Below, piece after piece: positions 59,128 through 64,000 of a DNA stretch of 64,000 nt (position 1 is the stretch's first letter; every line of letters begins with the position of its first letter). Position numbers and translations under genes: made by a program. This stretch comes from Halictus rubicundus (Eukaryota; Arthropoda; Insecta; Hymenoptera; Halictidae). The stretch spans positions 186,001 through 250,000 of the forward strand of contig NW_027488643.1 of the NCBI RefSeq assembly GCF_050948215.1, read 5' to 3'. A model generated the notes under the pieces. It saw only the letters and a list, made by a program, of their open reading frames with translations, ran no database searches and was not told where the DNA came from.

Positions 59128-60062
59128 GTACTTTTAATCCTACTCCGGTTCTCCAGGCGAACCTCAACCACTCGCGCGCGACACAGGACCTGTTTGTCCA
59201 AGCCGTGCGCGAGTGGGGGGCTGGGCTGGCAGTTGCGGCGGAGCCGTACGCCGTCCCCGAACACCCCTTCTGGGTGGGGGACGAGAGCGGCTCCGTAGTA
59301 ATAGTGGCGGGAAGCCGCCCCGGGTCCCCGTCGGTCTCCCTTCTGGAGCGGGGCGAGGGATTCGTGGCGGTGCAATGGGGGGACATCGCGGTTGTGGGGA
59401 TCTACATCTCGCCGAGCTGTGGCCTCGATCAATTTCGGGGTTCCTGGGCGGGCTGAACAGCTGCATCGCGCGGTGCAGCGCCCGCCCGGTTCTCGTTCTG
59501 GGAGACTTCAATGCCCACGCGGTATCGTGGGGGAGTCCCAGGACGACCACTAGGGGTAGCGAGGTGTTAACCTGGGCGGCCGGCCTGGATCTCCGGTTGA
59601 TTAACCGGGGATCCACGCCGACGTGCGTGCGTCCGCAGGGGGTCTCGATTATCGACCTGAGATGGGGGACTCCCTCGGCCGTGCGCCGGGTGTCGGGATG
59701 GAAGGTGGCCGAGGAGATTGAGATTGCGTCAGACCATACGCCCATCGTCATGAACGTGTGGCCCACCCTCCACACGTGGGATTCCCGGCCGGGCCGGGGG
59801 TCCGACGGCCGCGATGGGCCTTGAAGCGGCTGGACGCGGACGCGTTCGGGGCCTCGGTAGCCGCGGCGACATGGACGGGGCCGGCCCTGTCTGAGCTGAC
59901 GCCTGCGCAAGGGGCGAGGCGGCTGCGGGAGGTAATGACGGCGGTGTGCGACACCGCCATGCCCCGCATCCGGTTCGCCCCAAGGAGGGCGGCGTACTGG
60001 TGGTCCGCCGGCATTGCGGAGCTCCGGCGTGCCTGCAATGCCGCGCGGCGCCGGTACGGCCG
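59128..60062 (+). pseudogene. LINE ORF2, endonuclease part only, frameshifted
   Basis: This is an apurinic-type endonuclease domain, which normally nicks the target DNA. Recognisable blocks are LQANLNHSRATQ at the start, AAEPY, GIYISPS, LVLGDFNAH and ASDHTPIV, followed by an arginine-rich linker with AYWWSAGIAELR. The frame shifts at least twice: near 59440, between GLDQF and the GFLGGLNSC segment, and near 59790-59815, just before RWALKRLDADAF. ORF2 overlaps the end of ORF1 in another frame, as is usual in this clade. No reverse transcriptase follows, so the copy is dead. A poly-C run of at least 12 bases near 59090 may disturb frames or assembly. Confidence 0.82.
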
Positions 60063-60282
60063 AGAAATCACAAGATTCAGAACTTCCAATTCCGCTGTGA
60101 TTCAACGGTCAGCAGCTGCATTTCTTCGGAAGTCTTTCATCATTCTCCACTCTATGCGACGCTCGCGATGCCTTGTACATCGTCTTAGTAGACTCCCATC
60201 AGTTCTGCAGACATCCAACCACTCCGCTGGTAGTCGCATAAGAATGAGATCTACGTCTAGAGGTTCCTGTGACGACTCGGAC
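60063..60282. other. Unassigned 220 bp between LINE and LTR-like block
   Basis: The sequence stops resembling the LINE linker at about 60062. No protein domain or structural RNA is recognised here. On the - strand it would lie directly inside the LTR at 60283-60767, so it may be leader or internal sequence of that element. No clear primer site is seen. Confidence 0.4.
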
Positions 60283-60767
60283 TGTAGGTAAAATGACGTG
60301 TGTTCGGTTTTTTACAAAGTACTTTATTAAGCCGACGGAGTAGGGAAGGCGCGTGTACAAAATCTGACCCGCTGTCTCGGATGGTCGCTATTTATATTTT
60401 CGTCGGGAAAGGCGTTACCTTTTCCGAAGGTACCGGGGTGGAGCCTACAACTTTGAGGCCGTCAGAGTGGTAGTTTTATTTTTTATTGCTTCCGCCTGTT
60501 CGGCGGGCGAAGGGAAATCCCTGTCGCTCGGTTAGGCGACTATAAACACTTTGGGACTTTCCTTGACCGTGCTGGCCGCGTGGCCAGGCGGTCCCGTAGC
60601 GGTGCACAGGCTGGCGATGCTTCTGTTATTGCACACGTAAAACCAATAAAGAAGTAAAGTCATTTTTGACTTTGCAGATGCCGAGGACGGTTTTATGGCC
60701 TAATCCTTGACGTCTGTAAGCTGACCGTCCTAATGGTTATTACGGTCGCCAACCGTGAGCCGCTACA
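60283..60767 (-). repeat. Putative isolated LTR, possibly Gypsy-type
   Basis: This 485-bp block starts TGTAGGTAAAA and ends GAGCCGCTACA, giving a 5-bp terminal inverted repeat (TGTAG/CTACA). On the - strand it shows TATAAATAG (60388-60396) followed by AATAAA (60323-60328), the order expected of U3-R-U5. The flanks CGGAC and TTCCA do not form a target duplication. It may therefore be one LTR of a truncated element, not a clean solo LTR. Family assignment is uncertain. Confidence 0.5.
60388..60396 (-). promoter_or_regulatory. TATA box in putative LTR
   Basis: TATAAATAG on the - strand lies about 60 bp upstream of AATAAA at 60323-60328, which suggests an LTR promoter and polyadenylation pair. 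Confidence 0.45.
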
Positions 60768-60943
60768 TTCCAAAAGTCAGGTCACGCAAAAGAAAACCTT
60801 GAAGTGCTCCGTATTGTCGCTGTGGGGATAAGAACTTCCGTGCTTCTGCACTGTAGATTTTTGATTGGATCAACGTATTCAGGTTTCAGTTACAGAACAC
60901 TATGGAAAATACGTTATTAAATAAATCTTAAAATAAATACCTC
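60768..60943. other. Unassigned 176 bp between two LTRs
   Basis: This A/T-rich stretch lies between the putative Gypsy-type LTR and the copia-2 LTR. I recognise no feature. ACCTC at 60939-60943 would be the left target duplication of copia-2, but the other end is outside the window. Confidence 0.35.
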
Positions 60944-61159
60944 TGTTAGATTTTGTTAATCCTTATGTTCCCGAAGGATCTTCAGGTTGTCCTATTAAAC
61001 CTCTTCACCTTATTTTGTATAATACATGCCTTTATTTCTGTACATATACACGTGGTAGCAGAGCGTGGTTAGATAAAGAAGAAAAATACATCGAGAATAG
61101 AATAGACTAGAGGGCGCGCAGGAAGCAGTTGAGTGAGCGCGGTGAATTTATTTCTAACA
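60944..61159 (-). repeat. 3' LTR of copia-2
   Basis: This 216-bp LTR is bounded by a perfect 7-bp inverted repeat, TGTTAGA...TCTAACA. On the coding strand AATAAA lies at 61031-61036. It directly follows the polypurine tract. Confidence 0.85.
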
Positions 61160-61170
61160 CCCCCTCTCAA
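61160..61170 (-). other. Polypurine tract of copia-2
   Basis: TTGAGAGGGGG on the coding strand directly abuts the LTR and overlaps the pol stop codon (TGA, 61167-61169). Confidence 0.75.
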
Positions 61171-64000
61171 CGTGGACACTTATCAATGGCATTCAGTCCT
61201 AAGCCGCGCATTAATTTAGCGTGATTGACATTACAAAGACTCTTAGTTAACAAGTCTGCCAGTATGTTTTGCGTTGGGATATATTCAACATCGACCCCCC
61301 CCCCCTCCTTGATATATCTCGCGGATATAGTGATAGCGGATATCGATGTGCTTGGTTCGCGAATGGAATACTGGATTCTTTATCAACTTTTGGGCTCCTT
61401 GATTATCGCAATATACGATGGTTCCCCCATGGTCAACTTCGGACATCGCAAGTTCGCTCAAGAGGCTTCGCAGGTAAACCGCTTCCGTGATTGCCTCAGT
61501 TAGCGCCATGTACTCAGCCTCCACACTCGACAGTGCAACGCATCTCTGTCTTCTAGACTCCCACGTGATGGGTGCGTCTGCTAATCTCAATATGGTGCCT
61601 GTTTGGGATTTCCTATCATCCATGTTGCTTCCCCAGTCTGAGTCCACAAATCCGTGAAAATCGCATCCCGTCTTTTTGTAAGTGATACCGTGCGATATCG
61701 TCCTTTAAGGTAACGTAGTACCCTTTTCGCGGATGTCCAGTGCTTCCCTCCTGGATTTTCATTAAATCGGCTCAACATACTTACAGCATATTCTATGTCC
61801 GGCCTCGTGGATACTGCCGCATACATAAGTGAGCCCACCAAAGATCGGTATGGTTCAGACTTCATTCTCGATCGTTCATCGTCAGTCTTTGGTCTCATTT
61901 CCTGTGATAATTTGATCTTCGGCTCTAGTGGTGTTTGTACTGGTTTGGCATCCATCATTACGAAACGTTGTAGTATGCCTGTAATATACTTTTTCTGAAA
62001 CATATATAATTCACCGGATTTATTATTGCGTTTAAATTCAATTCCCAGACAATAACTCAGTGGTCCAAAATCCTTCGTGCGAAAATCAGTGCTCAACTCT
62101 TTCTTGAGTTGGTTGAATGCACTTAGTTGGTTCGTCGCTATGTTAATGTCGTCCACGTATACGACCACTATAAGTACATTCTGTTCACATTTTCGGAATT
62201 ACAAACATTTATCCGCATTTATAGCCCTCAATCCGAATGATTTTGGCTTACTATCTAGCTTTTGAAACCATTGTCTTCCAGACTGTTTCAAACCATGAAG
62301 TGCCTTTTTCAAGAGTAGAACCTTCCCTGTGTTATCTCGAAATCCTTCAGGTTGTTCCATGTGAATTTCCTCTTCAAGGTCGCCATTTATATAAGCCATT
62401 TCCACATCCAATTGGAATAATGACAGATTCCATTCGGCGGCAAGCGCCATGACAATCCTTATCGTGCCTATTCTGGCCACTGGTGCATACGTTTCCATGA
62501 AATCTATGCCAGGTTGCTGGGCAAAACCTTTTGCCACCAGTCGCGCTTTTCGGCGCTCAATGGTTCCATCAGAACGGAGTTTTGTTCTTAGAACCCACTT
62601 ACATCCAATAAGATTTTTGTTAGTCGGCTTTTCAACTTCAATCCATGCACCCGCGCTTTTGAGAGCGTCATATTCCTTCTCCATTGCGCTTTTCCAGTCA
62701 TTTGAATTCGGACCTTTTAGTGCTTCTTCCAATGTTGGATATTCTTCGTGGATCATGTTAGCTTGATGTTGGATAGGTACCAGGTTGTATTGTTTCTTCG
62801 GCGCACCTCTGTTTCCTGTTCGAATGATTTTTGGCCTGCCACGTCCTCTCCTGAAACCACTGTTGGGTCGGTTTTCATTCAGACTGTGGCCAGAATCTTC
62901 ATTCGAATCATGGCTTTCCTCATCCTCATGGATATTGCCATCAGCCTCTTCAGCCTCGGTTTCCAGTGACATGTTATTGTCATTTGTTAATGCAACTTTC
63001 AGAGTGCCTTTTTCAACCTCCTTTTTGAAATCTTTCTCGATGAATCTCACGTCTCTGCTTTTGATCAGTTTCTGTGATTGTGTGTTCCAGAGTCTGTATG
63101 CCTTTGCGTCATCTGCGTAGTCTGTAAAAATACATGCTTGCGACTTTGATATTAGTTTATCGCGGTTAGGCGTATTGTCTACAGCGTATGCTTTGCATCC
63201 AAAAATCCTAAAATGTGATACGTCAGGCTTCTTTCCAAACCAACATTCGTACGGTGTGACATCCTTCAAAGCTTTAGTAGCAGATCAGTTCCTTATGTGC
63301 ATCGAGGTATTTATCGCTTATGTCCAGAATTTCTTTGGTAGATCAGCGTGTATTAATATACATCTTGCCATTTCGACGAGCGTTCTATTCAACCTCTCAG
63401 CGACACCACTTTGTTGTGGCGTGTATGCAACAGTTCTTTCATGCTTAATTCCCCACTCACTTAGTTGTTTGCTGAACTCCTTACCGCAATATTCGAGTCT
63501 ATTATCCGTTCTTAAGGTCTTGATCTTTTTACCAATTTCATTTTCAGCTAGAGCCTTGAATTCTTTAAAAGCTTCTTTCACTTGATCCTTTGACTTTAAG
63601 AAGTATATCTTCGTCCACCTTGTTTTGTCGTCTATAAAGCTAGCAAAATATTTTGCCCCACCAATAGATGTGGTACGCATCAGCCCACAAACGTCTGAAT
63701 GTATCAATTCAAGTGGTTGTTTGCTGTTATGGGTCGATGGAGTGAATGGAATTTTAGTTTGCTTACCCTTTATGCAGGTTTCACAGGTGAGCATATTATT
63801 GCTCAGGTTCATCGTCAAACCCTTCACCATTTGTTTGGATATTAAACTCTTCAAGTCTGCTGCATTGAGATGTCCATATCTCAAATGCCATAGTTCATTC
63901 TAGGTTTCTGCCATGTTCGCTGTCTCTTCTATTTCACGCGTAGTTGCCTTGAATGAGATTAGTGAAGGTTTCAGAAAATATAAGTTTCCTACCTTTGAGG
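61167..64000 (-). pseudogene. copia-2 Pol, broken, 5' end outside window
   Basis: Reading from the window edge: a pre-integrase zinc region (LRYGHLN, then CETCIKGKQ), integrase with HSDVCG, TDN and AERLNR, then the C-terminal integrase region, reverse transcriptase (ETYAPVARI; YVDD) and RNase H (DSDWGS, VEAEYMAL, YCDNQGA, SRTKHID). The frame is broken by stops at 63900-63902, 63318-63320, 63285-63287 and 62199-62201. There are frame changes near 61700 (one base missing) and at an 11-base C run at 61295-61305. The second integrase aspartate is followed by Asn-Arg where Asn-Gly is usual. All nonsense codons fit single substitutions. Confidence 0.92.

Larger units (their letters stand above)
57028..60062 (+). 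mobile_element. R1-clade LINE fragment, truncated at both ends
   Basis: This GC-rich block starts abruptly after satellite (GATAGAGG then TCCCCAGCG). ORF1 begins within about 50 bp, so the 5' UTR is missing. ORF1 is intact. ORF2 keeps the endonuclease and a following linker, but the sequence changes character at about 60062, before any reverse transcriptase. Loss of the 3' half is unusual, since LINEs normally lose the 5' end. A later deletion, exchange or insertion is therefore likely. R1-clade membership is inferred from the three-finger ORF1 and the overlapping endonuclease ORF. Confidence 0.85.
60944..64000 (-). mobile_element. Second copia family (copia-2), decayed, partial
   Basis: Only the 3' part of the element is inside the window. 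It comprises a 216-bp 3' LTR, a polypurine tract, and Pol from the pre-integrase region to the RNase H end. The LTR length and Pol sequence differ clearly from copia-1, so this is another family. Nonsense codons and frameshifts show that it is an old, inactive copy. Its 5' LTR must lie beyond 64000. Confidence 0.92.

Noticed and set aside
60283..60767. Clean solo LTR produced by recombination of a full element
   Set aside because: No matching target duplication flanks it, so a truncated or rearranged element is more likely.

Overview
The window is eukaryotic repeat DNA with no host gene that I can support. It is a long tandem satellite invaded by retrotransposons, and it ends in a nest of broken elements. 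The families present point to an insect: a copia element primed by a half initiator-tRNA(Met), a BEL/Pao element, and an R1-clade LINE with a three-finger ORF1. A hymenopteran, perhaps an ant, is my best guess, from general resemblance of the pol proteins only.

Layout. Satellite fills 1-18115, 23054-43375 and 50630-57027, about 44.8 kb, always in the same orientation. It is one array interrupted by two insertions. The core unit is 17 bp, ATAGG-ATAGG-ATAGAGG on the + strand, with 12-bp and 22-bp variants that differ by whole ATAGG pentamers. The left block is the most homogeneous. The middle and right blocks are more diverged and carry many ATATTATAGG variants. All three are organised into longer, recently duplicated higher-order blocks (about 3.55 kb, 3.0 kb, 1.66 kb and 0.48 kb). 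ATAGG differs by one base from the usual insect telomere repeat TTAGG, so a telomere-derived or subtelomeric satellite is a reasonable hypothesis but is not shown.

Insertions. (1) 18116-23053 (-): a complete copia element with 310-bp LTRs, an unbroken 1352-aa Gag-Pol and a 5-bp target duplication. (2) 43376-50629 (-): a complete BEL/Pao element with 714-bp LTRs that differ at one base. Its gag and pol lie in the same frame and are separated by one UGA in the context UGA-CGG, a known readthrough context. For both insertions, uninterrupted paralogues of the target site exist elsewhere in the array of this same window.

Right end. 57028-60062 (+) is an R1-clade LINE lacking its 5' UTR and everything after the endonuclease, with frameshifts in ORF2. 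60283-60767 looks like a lone LTR of another, possibly Gypsy-type, element. 60944 to the window end (-) is a second, decayed copia family with a 216-bp LTR.

The very long reading frames on the - strand of the satellite (up to about 1400 codons) are artefacts. None of the trinucleotides in the 17-bp unit reads as a stop on that strand, and 17 is not a multiple of 3, so every frame gives the same 17-residue periodic peptide.
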